Positions 24,065 through 33,345 of a stretch of 64,000 nucleotides of DNA are shown piece by piece. The DNA comes from JAYFQF01 sp034927285. Lineage in GTDB: Bacteria > Bacillota > Peptococcia > DRI-13 > UBA5745. The stretch spans positions 1-64,000 of the forward strand of contig JAYFQF010000001.1 of the NCBI GenBank assembly GCA_034927285.1, read 5' to 3'. A program made the translations under genes and the position numbers. Below the pieces are notes generated by a model. That model did no database searches, had not been told where the DNA came from, and saw only the letters and a list, made by a program, of their open reading frames with translations. Each line of letters opens with the position of its first letter. Within the stretch, counting starts at the first letter, position 1.

Positions 24065-25817
24065 AAAGACCAAAGTACCTCGCTTGCAAAAAGCTCTGAT
24101 GCTGACCGATAAGGGTTATCGCGATCTGAAAGGAGCCATCGGGGCCTGCACACTGACCAATTTTTCCATGATGATCCCCGCCGGCGTGATGCTCAGCCTG
24201 GTTATGGAGTTAGTCAAGCCCCTGACCGGACAGGACATTTCCTGGCAGAGAATGTGGCTTTTCTTCGCCCTGGGGCTGGCCGGCGCCCTCATTATATTTT
24301 TCTGCAATAAAAACGACTATAAAAAGACCTACGTGGTGTCTTATCTGGAAAGCGAAAATGCCCGTACTTCTCTGGCCGAGCATATCCGCAAGCTGCCCAT
24401 GAGCGTTTTTAATTCCAAGGATTTATCGGAGCTTACCACAAATCTGATGGGGGATGTGGCCACCACGGAGCATGTCCTCAGCCACATCATTCCCCAGCTG
24501 TTTGCCAACGGGATTTCCATTACCGTTATCTGCGTCATGCTGGCTTTCTTCGACTGGCGGATGGCCCTGGCGGTCTTTATTACCGTGCCCCTGGCGTTTT
24601 TGATCATTGTGGCAAGCCGGAACATCCGGCAGAGGCTCAGCCGCAGCCATGCCAATGCCAAGCTTGCCGCCTCGGAGCAGGTCCAGGAATACATCGAAGG
24701 CATCAAGGTGATCAAGGCCTGCAATCTGGATGGTGAAAAGTTCGACGCCCTGGAAAACGCCTTGCGGACCATGAGAAATCTGGCCATAAAAATGGAGTTC
24801 GGCACCGGTATTTTTGTTACCGGAGCCCAGGTGGTGCTGCAGGCGGGGATCGGGCTTACCGTCCTTGTGGGGACAGCGCTGTTAAGCGGCGGGAAGCTTG
24901 AGCTGATCCCCATGCTGATGTTTTTACTGATCGTTACCCGCATTTACGGGCCGATTGTGACGGAACTTACGCTGCTTCCCGAACTGCTTTACCATCAGAT
25001 TGCCGTAAAACGCATGGCGGCTCTCATGGAGATCGACCCCATGGAGGGCGATGTGCAAAAGGAGATCCGGGAATACGATATCCGTTTTGAGAATGTGAGC
25101 TTCCACTATAATAAGGGCGGCGAAGAAACGATTAAGAGGATGAACGTCTCTATTCCCGCAAACAGCATCACCGCCCTGGTCGGCCCAAGCGGCAGCGGCA
25201 AGAGTACCCTGTCCCGGCTGATTGCCCGTTTCTGGGATGTGGACAGCGGCCGGATCCTTATTGGCGGCGTTGATGTGAAAACCCTTGATCCCGAGCATCT
25301 GATGGGGTATATGTCCTTTGTTTTTCAGGACGTGGTCCTGTTTAACGATACGATTTATAATAATATCCGGATCGGCAATCTGGAGGCCGGCGAGGAACAG
25401 GTCCTGGCCGCGGCAAAGGCCGCCTGCTGTGATGAATTTGTCGGCAGGCTGCCGGAGGGCTACAATACCTTGCTTGGAGAAAACGGCAGCACCTTGTCGG
25501 GGGGAGAGCGCCAGAGGCTTTCCATTGCCCGGGCCCTGCTGAAGGATGCGCCCATCGTCCTTTTGGACGAGGCCACCGCTTCCCTGGACCCGGAAAACGA
25601 GGCGCTGATCCAAAAGGCCATCGGGGCTTTGATCCAGGGGAAAACCGTAATCGTCATTGCCCACCGCCTGCGCACCATTGCCCAGGCGGATAAAATCATC
25701 GTTCTGGACAACGGCGAAGTGGCCGAAGAAGGGACCCATGCCCAGCTGATGGATAAAGCGGGCCTGTATCATCGGCTGTTTACCATTCAGCAGGAAAGCC
25801 TTGGCTGGAGCGTGTAA
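24057..25817 (+). CDS. ABC transporter, fused permease/ATPase, second half of a heterodimer
   Basis: A 586-residue half-transporter starting at ATG 24057 inside the end of its partner. Membrane spans fill about residues 25-310. The ATPase domain has GPSGSGKST, LSGGERQR, IVLLDEATASLDPENE and VIAHRLRT, so both nucleotide sites of the dimer look catalytically complete. It is followed by a terminator, making a two-gene operon. Confidence 0.85.
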   Translation: MPEKTKVPRLQKALMLTDKGYRDLKGAIGACTLTNFSMMIPAGVMLSLVMELVKPLTGQDISWQRMWLFFALGLAGALIIFFCNKNDYKKTYVVSYLESENARTSLAEHIRKLPMSVFNSKDLSELTTNLMGDVATTEHVLSHIIPQLFANGISITVICVMLAFFDWRMALAVFITVPLAFLIIVASRNIRQRLSRSHANAKLAASEQVQEYIEGIKVIKACNLDGEKFDALENALRTMRNLAIKMEFGTGIFVTGAQVVLQAGIGLTVLVGTALLSGGKLELIPMLMFLLIVTRIYGPIVTELTLLPELLYHQIAVKRMAALMEIDPMEGDVQKEIREYDIRFENVSFHYNKGGEETIKRMNVSIPANSITALVGPSGSGKSTLSRLIARFWDVDSGRILIGGVDVKTLDPEHLMGYMSFVFQDVVLFNDTIYNNIRIGNLEAGEEQVLAAAKAACCDEFVGRLPEGYNTLLGENGSTLSGGERQRLSIARALLKDAPIVLLDEATASLDPENEALIQKAIGALIQGKTVIVIAHRLRTIAQADKIIVLDNGEVAEEGTHAQLMDKAGLYHRLFTIQQESLGWSV

Positions 25818-25873
25818 GGAAAAGGGACTCTGCGGAATAATTGGATCAGAGGTGATTGCCCAGGGAGAGATAA

Positions 25874-25925
25874 TCCGAACCAGCCCAGCTTAATCGGCGG
25901 TTGGTTCGGATTTGTTTTTTTATCT
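25874..25925 (+). terminator. Rho-independent terminator of the ABC operon
   Basis: TCCGAACCA pairs with TGGTTCGGA, followed by TTTGTTTTTTTAT. Confidence 0.85.
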
Positions 25926-26134
25926 ATCGCTGCATACCGGGCGGGAATAATCATAAGTATAAAAACAAAAGATTGCCGCGCCATAGGATGCAATCTCTGC
26001 AATTTTCCATCAGTGCATAATATTGGGCCGGGATTTCCTTGTCATAATATGATAAAATAAAGCATATGATTTCTTATTTGAACAAATTTTGGCGGGGCCT
26101 GTCCCCGGCCGTTCCAAACCGGAGGATACTGCTT

Positions 26135-28927
26135 ATGAAATCTGTTTTGCGCAGCGCCCTGGCCTTGGCTTTGGCGGTGTTTTGTGCCGCGGGCGTGGCC
26201 TACCGTTTTTTCCCGGAGCGCTTTGGCGGCTTTTTTGCCGACTGTCTTGGCTTGCCGGTGGTGGCCGGAGTAGAATATTCCCCCGGCGGCGACGATCCTG
26301 AAGCCGAGCCGCCGGATCTGACTCAGGAAGAAGAAATGAGGGGCGTCTGGATCGCCTCAGTCTATAATATTGACTTCCCGAAAATGATCGGGGATGCCGA
26401 GGCTCAAAAGAAAGAACTCATCGACATTTTGGACACGACTGCCGCCGCCGGGCTGAACACGGTTTTTTTTCAGGTGCGGCCCCAGGGCGACGCTTTATAT
26501 AAGAGTGAAATCTTCCCCTGGTCCTCCTATCTGACCGGCACCGCCGGCCAGGACCCCGGCTACGATCCCCTGGCCTTCCTCATTCAGGAAGCGGATAAGC
26601 GCGGCATACGGGTCCATGCCTGGATAAATCCCTACCGGCTGACCATGGGGTCCGCCGCCAGCCCCCAGAATACCAACGCCAGCCTGCCGGCCGGCTCGCC
26701 GGTGAAAAACCGGTCTGATCTGACCATGGCCGCCGGCGACGGCCGCCTTTACCTGAACCCGGGAGAGCCCGAGGCCATGGAACTGGTGGTTCGGGGAGTA
26801 AAAGAGATCATTGAAAATTACAATGTGGACGGCATTCATTTCGACGATTATTTCTATCCCTATGACCCCAACTACGACGACAGCGCCGCTTATGCCAAAT
26901 ATGGCCAGCCCAAGGGCCTTTCCCTGGAGGACTGGCGGCGGGATAATACTCACAGCCTGATGAAGATGGTCGATGAGACGATCAAGGAAACCCGCCCCGG
27001 CGTGGAGTTCGGCATTTCGCCCAGCGGTGTCTGGCGGAATCAGAAAAATGATCCCTTAGGCAGCGCCACCAACACCTTTGAAAGCTATTCCCAGATCTAT
27101 GCCGACAGCCGGCGCTGGGTGACGGAAGGCATCGTGGACTATGTGGTGCCCCAGATTTATTGGGCTATCGGCACCGAGGGCAGCGACTATGCGGTGGTGG
27201 CCTCCTGGTGGCGTAAGCTCTGCCTGGGCACGGAAGTGAAGCTTTATATCGGACATGCCGCTTATAAAGTGGGGGAAGCCTCCAGTGAGGCGGGCTGGGA
27301 GAAGCCTACGGAGATCGGCAGCCAGATCGCGCTGAACCGCAGTCTGGGGGCCATCGACGGCAGTGTCTTCTATGGATACAGTAAGATCAAAGAGAATACT
27401 TTAAATTTACAGGAACAGCTGAAGGAGCTGTTCCTGGATCTGCAGGCGGCCCGGGATTTCCAGATCGCCCATCCCCGGGACGGCTTCACCATCACGGCGG
27501 AAAACGTTTATGTTATGGGCGCCGCCGATCCCCGCTACCCGGTGCTTTTGGACGGCCAGCCCATACAGCGTACGATCAACGGTTATTTTAATCTTTATCT
27601 GCCGCTGCAGGCAGGCAAGAATGAGTTTGTCTTTACCTACCGGAACTCCGATCTGGTCTATACCATTAACCGGAAAGAGGCTGCCACCGGCGGCGGGGGC
27701 GGCGCAAGCCAGGAGCCGGAAGTGATCTGGCTCGATACGCCGAAGATTTATACCACGGCTCTGGAACAGACGGTGGTACGCAAAAAAGCGGCGTCCAACT
27801 CCGAGCGGCTGCAGCCCCTGCGCAAAGGAGTTCAGGGAATGGTCCTGGCGGAGTGCAACGGATATTATCTGATGGATTCCGGCAATTGGACCTATAAGCC
27901 CAATGTGGAAATCAGCGAAGGCGCTCTGCCGGATTCCGCGGTGGGCGGCGCCCGCTACAGCTGGAATAACGACGCCACCACCGTAAGCTTTGATCTGCCT
28001 TATTTCACCTCCTATTACGTGGAGGTGACCGACGAAAAAACTTATCTGACCCTGCACCAGACCCAAGGCAAGGAATTGAGCGGTTTCCAGGAAGGCGGAG
28101 CCGCGGAGCAGGAAGGTTCCGGCCAGGGCGGCTCTTCGGCCGCCGCTGCGGGATCCGTCCCGGGGCCGGATAATTCCGGGGGCAGCGGGCCGCTGTTTTC
28201 GGCCGCCGCTTATTATCAGGACGGCGATCACGCGGTGTATGAGTTGACCAACAAGGTCCTGGGCCGCCTTTATGGCTATACGATTAATTACGATCAGGAA
28301 ACCGGAGTGCTGTCTTTCACCTTCAATAATCCGCCGGGACTGTCCCAGGGGCAGAAACCCCTGGAAGGCCGGACCATTGTGTTGGATGCCGGACACGGCG
28401 GCGAGGATAACGGTGCTCAGGGGCCGGCCGGTACCGAAGGCGCCTGTGAAAAGGACCTGAACCTGGCTGTGGCCCGGCGGCTGGAGCAAAAGCTGAAAGC
28501 CGCCGGCGCCCGGGTGGTCATGACCAGGACCGAAGACGTTACTTTGGGACTGGAGGACAGGGCCAATCTGATCCGCAGCACCAAGCCCGATCTGGCGGTT
28601 TCCCTGCACCGGAATTCCGCCGGCGAGGCCAGCGATATCCGGAACTACAAAGGCGTGCTGGGACTTTACAGCCACCAGCAGTCGGCGGCTCTGGCCCTGG
28701 CCTTGCAGCAGGCTTTGGTGAAAGGCACCGGCTACCAGGACGACGGAGTCCGCTGGCAAAGCCTGGCGGTCTGCCGCATCGAGGAATGCCCCACGGCTCT
28801 GCTGGAACTGGGCTTTGTCAGCAATGCTTCCGACTATGAACGCATGCTGCGGACCTCCACCCTGGAGAAAGAGGCGGAGGCGATTTACCGGGGCATCCTG
28901 GACTATTTGGGCAATGACCAGAGCTGA
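26135..28927 (+). CDS. GHL10-family glycosidase fused to N-acetylmuramoyl-L-alanine amidase
   Basis: A 930-residue exported protein. ATG 26135 is 9 bases after GGAGG (26121-26125) and starts a signal or anchor sequence (SALALALAVFCAAGVAY). From about residue 66 to 430 is a GHL10 (DUF187/YngK/DigH) barrel: MRGVWIASVYN, FFQVRPQGDALY, HAWINPYRL, GIHFDDYFYPY. A linker with a beta-rich region and a Gly/Ser/Ala-rich stretch (about 650-690) follows. Residues 745-928 are an Amidase_3 zinc amidase with all ligands visible: DAGHGGED, the Glu in CEKDLNL, SLHRNSA and catalytic Glu in ALLELGF. It should cleave peptidoglycan stem peptides and perhaps the bared glycan. It is monocistronic. Confidence 0.88.
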   Translation: MKSVLRSALALALAVFCAAGVAYRFFPERFGGFFADCLGLPVVAGVEYSPGGDDPEAEPPDLTQEEEMRGVWIASVYNIDFPKMIGDAEAQKKELIDILDTTAAAGLNTVFFQVRPQGDALYKSEIFPWSSYLTGTAGQDPGYDPLAFLIQEADKRGIRVHAWINPYRLTMGSAASPQNTNASLPAGSPVKNRSDLTMAAGDGRLYLNPGEPEAMELVVRGVKEIIENYNVDGIHFDDYFYPYDPNYDDSAAYAKYGQPKGLSLEDWRRDNTHSLMKMVDETIKETRPGVEFGISPSGVWRNQKNDPLGSATNTFESYSQIYADSRRWVTEGIVDYVVPQIYWAIGTEGSDYAVVASWWRKLCLGTEVKLYIGHAAYKVGEASSEAGWEKPTEIGSQIALNRSLGAIDGSVFYGYSKIKENTLNLQEQLKELFLDLQAARDFQIAHPRDGFTITAENVYVMGAADPRYPVLLDGQPIQRTINGYFNLYLPLQAGKNEFVFTYRNSDLVYTINRKEAATGGGGGASQEPEVIWLDTPKIYTTALEQTVVRKKAASNSERLQPLRKGVQGMVLAECNGYYLMDSGNWTYKPNVEISEGALPDSAVGGARYSWNNDATTVSFDLPYFTSYYVEVTDEKTYLTLHQTQGKELSGFQEGGAAEQEGSGQGGSSAAAAGSVPGPDNSGGSGPLFSAAAYYQDGDHAVYELTNKVLGRLYGYTINYDQETGVLSFTFNNPPGLSQGQKPLEGRTIVLDAGHGGEDNGAQGPAGTEGACEKDLNLAVARRLEQKLKAAGARVVMTRTEDVTLGLEDRANLIRSTKPDLAVSLHRNSAGEASDIRNYKGVLGLYSHQQSAALALALQQALVKGTGYQDDGVRWQSLAVCRIEECPTALLELGFVSNASDYERMLRTSTLEKEAEAIYRGILDYLGNDQS

Positions 28928-28952
28928 GCCGGATAAATCCAAAGGAAATGAT

Positions 28953-29846
28953 TCAATTCTCCTTTGCAGATAAAAATACGGTAATAATGATGCAGCAAAA
29001 CCCCAGGATGTCCGGGGCGTTAAATTTAGTATGCAGCCATAACGCCGAGATGATCGTAGCCGTGACCGGTTCCAGGCATGCGATCAGAGTTGCCCGCACA
29101 GGGCCCAGATCGCTGACTCCCTGCAAAAAAAGCGTAAATGCCCCGGCTGTTCCGATCAGGATGATTACCGCAAGCACCGCTAAAGCGTTTATATCCAAAG
29201 AAACAGGCGCCTTCCATACCTGGCTGACGATACAGAGCAAGGTCCCGCCGATCAGCATCCCCAGGCCTGTAATGACCTGATTGCCCCATTTTTCAATGAT
29301 CCTTTGCGATAACAGCGTATAGATCACAATCCCCACCGCCGCCATGATTCCCCAGAGTAAGCCTTTAAGGGATAAGACCATGCCGGAGGTGCTGCCGTTG
29401 GTGGCAATCAGGTAAACGCCAATCAAGGCCAGTATGACGGAAAGAAGCTGCTTTTTTTCAGGAAGCACGCGGCCTTTGATGCTTAAAAAGACGGCCAGTA
29501 TCACAACGTTCAGACTTTGAAGGACTGTAGCCGTACCGGAATTAGAGTGTTGGACTGCCGACAGAAAAGCGTATTGGCATAACAGCAAGCCTGCAATAGA
29601 AAAGATAATCAATTGCAGGGTGTCCTTCCGGTCTTTCAGGATTCCGGCTATTTTCTGCCGGTGCCGCGGTAAAGACAGGCAGGTCAAAATAACGCCGGCA
29701 AACACCATGCGCACCGCGGTGAGCCACGCGGCATCCAAATTGTAATGCATAAACAGGTATTGGCCGCATACTCCGGATAAACCCCAGCCGATTCCTCCGG
29801 CAGCGGTGAAAAGGATGCCCCGAACGTGCGTTCTGCAATTTATCAT
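28953..29846 (-). CDS. EamA/DMT-family transporter
   Basis: A 297-residue protein with ten hydrophobic segments in two repeated halves of five, the drug/metabolite transporter layout. GGIGWGLSGVCGQYLFMHYN opens the first half and LKGLLWGIMAAVGIVIYTLL the second. Members export amino acids or other metabolites; the substrate here is unknown. GGGAG lies 8 bases before ATG 29846. It starts 32 bases after the fur stop on the same strand, so both are probably co-transcribed. Confidence 0.85.
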   Translation of the reverse strand: MINCRTHVRGILFTAAGGIGWGLSGVCGQYLFMHYNLDAAWLTAVRMVFAGVILTCLSLPRHRQKIAGILKDRKDTLQLIIFSIAGLLLCQYAFLSAVQHSNSGTATVLQSLNVVILAVFLSIKGRVLPEKKQLLSVILALIGVYLIATNGSTSGMVLSLKGLLWGIMAAVGIVIYTLLSQRIIEKWGNQVITGLGMLIGGTLLCIVSQVWKAPVSLDINALAVLAVIILIGTAGAFTLFLQGVSDLGPVRATLIACLEPVTATIISALWLHTKFNAPDILGFCCIIITVFLSAKEN

Positions 29847-29878
29847 GAGCTTTTCTCCCTTATTCTTTTATTGCGGCT

Positions 29879-30298
29879 TTATTGCGGCTTTTTGGCGCAT
29901 TGGCGGCACCGGCCGTAAAGTATGGTGCGGCGGCTGTCCAGGACGAAGTCGTGATCGCTTTCGATATGGTCCGCCAATTGGGCCAGCCGGCTGCAGTTGA
30001 TATGCAGGATCCGGCCGCATTCCTCACAGACCATGTGGTAATGGCTGTCCGGCAGCGCCCGGGTTTCCAGATATTCATATTTGGCGCCGCTGCCGTCGCT
30101 GGGGATGATCCGGGCCAGCATGTCCTGACTTACCATTTTGTCCAGGTTTCGATAAACCGTAGCCAGGCCGACATTTTCTCCCTGCTGCCCCAGGGCCAGC
30201 ATCAGCTCCTCGGCGGAGAACAACTGTTCTGGACGCTGAGACAGGAAAGCCAGCAGAGCTCTGCGCTGCCGGGTAATATATTGCTTTTTCAGATCCAT
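29879..30298 (-). CDS. fur: Fur-family metal-dependent repressor
   Basis: A 139-residue regulator. ATG 30298 is about 8 bases after GAGG; a GTG six codons upstream is possible. The winged-helix domain has TRQRRALLAFLSQRPEQLFSAEEL and ATVYRNLDKMVSQ. The dimerisation domain has HYHMVCEECGR and a second CxxC (CRQC) for structural zinc. A good Fur box lies just upstream (30322-30340), pointing to iron and to autoregulation. PerR or Zur function cannot be excluded from sequence alone. Confidence 0.85.
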   Translation of the reverse strand: MDLKKQYITRQRRALLAFLSQRPEQLFSAEELMLALGQQGENVGLATVYRNLDKMVSQDMLARIIPSDGSGAKYEYLETRALPDSHYHMVCEECGRILHINCSRLAQLADHIESDHDFVLDSRRTILYGRCRQCAKKPQ

Positions 30299-30321
30299 AC
30301 CAAAGCCTCGTTTCACAGACT

Positions 30322-30340
30322 TGAAATGAAAATCATTATC
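30322..30340 (-). promoter_or_regulatory. Fur box upstream of fur
   Basis: TGAAATGAAAATCATTATC matches the classical 19-base Fur consensus at 15 of 19 positions, 24 bases upstream of the chosen fur start. Binding would shut off fur and the EamA gene when iron is high. Confidence 0.75.
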
Positions 30341-30443
30341 ATATCTTAAAATTACAGCTATAGTTTGTCAAGAGAGGAAGGAAAAAATAAGCCGTTTTGC
30401 CGGCGTGGAGCTTTAATGATAAAAAGACGGGAAAGCTGAACTC

Positions 30444-30473
30444 TTGAAAAAAGGTGCCCGAAAGCGGTATAAT
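30444..30473 (+). promoter_or_regulatory. Promoter of the DUF2798-like gene
   Basis: TTGAAA, an 18-base spacer and a perfect TATAAT. Confidence 0.7.
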
Positions 30474-30491
30474 TATAACGTCGAGTAGCGC

Positions 30492-30528
30492 AAAGCGTGT
30501 AAGTCCAGATGGGCTTACACGCTTTTTT
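30492..30528 (+). terminator. Leader terminator before the DUF2798-like gene
   Basis: AAAGCGTGTAAG and CTTACACGCTTT form a 12-bp stem with a 10-base loop and a T-tract. It lies only about 12 bases after the expected start of transcription and just before the GGAG of the gene. Confidence 0.75.
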
Positions 30529-30553
30529 GCAAAAAGAAAAAGGAGTCTGAGTT

Positions 30554-30943
30554 ATGCCTGAAACCAAAATTCAAAAATCGGTTTTTCGTATCCTTATGGC
30601 GTTTGTGATGGTATGGGGGATGGAGGTTTATAACCATTTTCTTACGGAGGAGATAACTGCGCGCAGCTTCAGGATGCCCATTTCAGAATTACTGCTATTG
30701 ATGGGCATTGTCATATTGCTGCAACAATTAATCGCCGGAAAGATCGCGAGAAAGATCGCATTTCATATTGTGAATCAGGAAAAAAGAGAAACATTTATTT
30801 TTACGGTCGCCATGCAAATTGTCACAGTACTTTTGATGTGTCCGATGATGAGTTTTGTGGCGGTCCTCATGTTCAAATCGGCGGCTCTGGGGATCTCCAG
30901 GGAGGAAGTTCCCGCATATATTGCTGCCAAGGTAGAGGCATAA
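30554..30943 (+). CDS. Small membrane protein, DUF2798-like
   Basis: A 129-residue protein with three hydrophobic segments at about 12-30, 44-62 and 80-108. The pattern of an N-terminal TM with MAFVMVWGMEVYN followed by LLLLMGIVILLQQLIAG resembles the DUF2798 family; function unknown. ATG 30554 follows AAAAGGAGTCTG. Its upstream terminator suggests control by attenuation. Confidence 0.55.
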   Translation: MPETKIQKSVFRILMAFVMVWGMEVYNHFLTEEITARSFRMPISELLLLMGIVILLQQLIAGKIARKIAFHIVNQEKRETFIFTVAMQIVTVLLMCPMMSFVAVLMFKSAALGISREEVPAYIAAKVEA

Positions 30944-31022
30944 TTAATTATGTCGCCAGCCGGATAGCGGAGCCGTACGCAGAGAGGAGCAAGCCGGATT
31001 TTTATCAGGAAACGCGCTGAGG

Positions 31023-31778
31023 TTACAGGCCCTTTCGGATAATCACGAAAAACAAGATGAAAAAATAATGGAAGACGCTGCCGGCCAGCACGAAAATGTG
31101 CCAGATGCAGTGCATATAACGGGGCTTGGTGAGCCGGAAGAAAATCACGCCCACGGTATAGCATAAGCCCCCCACCAGCAAAAACCAAAAGCCCAGGGGC
31201 GGCACTGAAGCCAGCACCGGCTTGATGCAAAAAATAACGGACCAGCCCATTAAAAGATAAAGGGCCAAAGAGAGCTTCTCCCAGCGGTGGACGTTGACCG
31301 CGTTTGCCGTAACCCCCAGCACGGTAAAGAACGTGTTTATGCCGAAAAGGGTCCAGCCCAGGGTCCCGCCCAGCAGGGAGAGGCAGATCGGGATATAACT
31401 CCCCAGGATCAGAATGAAGATGCTGCAGTGGTCCATGACCTGAAAAACCGCTTTGGCTTTTATATTTGTCAGCGAGTGGTAAAGTGTGGATGCCAGGTAA
31501 AGAAAGATCAGGCTGAAGCCGTAAAGAGAGCTGCAAACAATCCCCATGGCGTCGCTGTAGACCGCCGCACAGACGATCAGCACAACCGTGCCGGCGATAG
31601 CCAGGGCCGCCCCGATACCATGGGAGATAGCGTTGGCGATTTCTTCGCCCATGCTTTGGTTATTGAAATCCTTAACGCAGGTGGGCCGGAACTTCCCCGG
31701 CTCTTTCTTTTCGTTTTCCGGCGCTTCTTCTGCGGAAAAGGGGTTTTGGTTCAATGGATTTTCAGGCAGCGTAGTCAT
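31023..31778 (-). CDS. Hemolysin III (PAQR) family membrane protein
   Basis: A 251-residue protein. The N-terminal 55 residues are charged and cytoplasmic. The rest has seven membrane segments with the family's conserved polar residues: NAISHGIGAALAIAG, ASTLYHSL, MDHCSIFILILGSY and the final HCIWHIFVLAGSVFHY. These His and Asp residues form the putative metal site of PAQR proteins. Despite the name, most members are not proven hemolysins. Stand-alone gene with GGGGGG before its ATG. Confidence 0.88.
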   Translation of the reverse strand: MTTLPENPLNQNPFSAEEAPENEKKEPGKFRPTCVKDFNNQSMGEEIANAISHGIGAALAIAGTVVLIVCAAVYSDAMGIVCSSLYGFSLIFLYLASTLYHSLTNIKAKAVFQVMDHCSIFILILGSYIPICLSLLGGTLGWTLFGINTFFTVLGVTANAVNVHRWEKLSLALYLLMGWSVIFCIKPVLASVPPLGFWFLLVGGLCYTVGVIFFRLTKPRYMHCIWHIFVLAGSVFHYFFILFFVIIRKGL

Positions 31779-31946
31779 TTTGGAATTCCCCCCGACTGCT
31801 TAAGAACAAATAATATTATATTCCTTCCGGCAGGGGGATTCAAGCAAAGGGCCCTGCCGCAGGATGAAATTTAACGGAACTTTTACGGGGAAACCTCGTC
31901 TAAAGAAACAAAGAAACAGAAGCTTGACACAGGGGGAGGTTTTACG

Positions 31947-33017
31947 ATGAAAAAATTGCTGGCGGTAACGTTATGCGTTGCATTGCTCTGTGCGGGGGGA
32001 CTGCCTCTTTTGGCGGAAACGCTGACGGGCGGTCAAAACCTGAAGGCCGGGGAGGAGGAAAGCGGCGCGTCCGGCGGAGTTGGGCTGCCAATGGTTCCCG
32101 CGAATCACGTCGGCCGGGAGGCGGTGGTCCGGTCCAGCCAGGTGAAGGAAGGCGCCGGCACGGTTTTGGTGAAAACCACCGGGGAAGAAGAGGAAGAGAT
32201 TCAGCTGCATGTCGATGAACATACCGTGATTATGGATAACCAAAGCGGGCTGCCGGTACCGGCGGATCAGATAAAGGCAGGCGATCGGGTCTATGTGTAC
32301 CACGGCCCGGCCATGACCTTCAGTCTGCCGCCTCAGACCTATGCCGAGGCTATCCTGGTAAACCTGGTTGAAGGGTCGTCCCCCGCTCATCTTTTGGCGG
32401 CGGAGGAAGTGATCAAGGGCTCCGACGGCAGCGTTACCGTGGCCTGCGACGGCGGCGGGATGATGGTTACCCTGCCCGCAGACCTGCCTGTCCGCCCCCT
32501 TTATACAAAAAACATAGTAACCAACCAGGATGTGATCCTGGGCACGAATTTCTTTGCCTGGTATGATATGGTAGCCTTAAGCTATCCCGGCCGGGCCCAG
32601 GCCACGAAAGCGGTCATCCTGCCGGCCGCCGACCAAAGCCAGGTAACCATGTATCTGAAAAATGACGTGCCTGCCGGAATAGAAGCCAAGGTGGAAAAGG
32701 GCGTGGTGATGGTGCCCCTGCGGGCTACGGCGGAAGCTTTGGGCTTATCCGTGGAATGGAGTGGCCGGGAAAAAACGGTGACTGTGGCAGCTAAGGACAG
32801 CGCTGTTTTACTGAAGCTGGGTCTCGGGGACTGCACGATGCTGGACAGCGGGGGCGGGAACGCTGGCGATAAGGTTCTTTTAACTGCGGCTCCGGAGCTT
32901 TCGGCAAGCGGCCAGACCTGGGCGCCGGCGGAGATCTTCCCTCTTCTTTTAGGCCGGGGAGCCATGCGGTTTGTCAACGGCTCCTTGTGTTTTCCGGTGG
33001 ACCCGGGCCTGAATTAA
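31947..33017 (+). CDS. Secreted stalk-domain (copper amine oxidase-like) protein
   Basis: A 356-residue protein with signal peptide (KLLAVTLCVALLCAGGLPLLA) after GGGGGAGG. The middle (about 50-220) is beta-rich with VHVYHGPAM-like strands of no known family. Residues 230-345 are a stalk domain: EKGVVMVPLRATAEALGLSVEW, then REKTVTVAAKD and WAPAEIFPLLLG. Such domains are common on clostridial cell-surface proteins and take their name from the amine oxidase N-terminus; no enzyme domain is present. Surface or wall role inferred. Confidence 0.75.
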   Translation: MKKLLAVTLCVALLCAGGLPLLAETLTGGQNLKAGEEESGASGGVGLPMVPANHVGREAVVRSSQVKEGAGTVLVKTTGEEEEEIQLHVDEHTVIMDNQSGLPVPADQIKAGDRVYVYHGPAMTFSLPPQTYAEAILVNLVEGSSPAHLLAAEEVIKGSDGSVTVACDGGGMMVTLPADLPVRPLYTKNIVTNQDVILGTNFFAWYDMVALSYPGRAQATKAVILPAADQSQVTMYLKNDVPAGIEAKVEKGVVMVPLRATAEALGLSVEWSGREKTVTVAAKDSAVLLKLGLGDCTMLDSGGGNAGDKVLLTAAPELSASGQTWAPAEIFPLLLGRGAMRFVNGSLCFPVDPGLN

Positions 33018-33163
33018 AGCGCTTGTAACGGAGAAGCTGCCTCCGCTATTTTCCGGCAGACCACCGGCAGGGCGGATTACGCTTTCCGATGGCACGGATA
33101 ACCGCGGCAAGGCGCCGTTCTCCCGCAGGCCGGTTTTTGGCCGGCTTTAAATAACTTTAGATG

Positions 33164-33214
33164 AAAAATGCGGTAAAACGGTTTGCTTTTCAGCCGTTTT
33201 ACCGCATTTTTTTA
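33164..33214 (+). terminator. Rho-independent terminator after the stalk-domain gene
   Basis: AAAAATGCGGTAAAACGG and CCGTTTTACCGCATTTTT are perfect 18-base arms followed by TTATGG. A-tracts and T-tracts make it potentially bidirectional. The rest of the 33018-33345 gap shows no gene. Confidence 0.92.
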
Positions 33215-33345
33215 TGGACGACCCTGGAAAAACCGCCGTTTTGCCCCGCTCTGGGGGCGCCGGGCCTTTGCCGCCTTGAACTGCACCACCGCAATGTGAT
33301 AAACTGTATTAGTTAAACTTCACCTGATTATTGGAGGTCCTGAGT

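Noticed and set aside
28948..29280. Plus-strand 110-codon frame opposite the EamA gene
   Set aside because: It is antisense to a clear transporter gene and has no ribosome site or domain.
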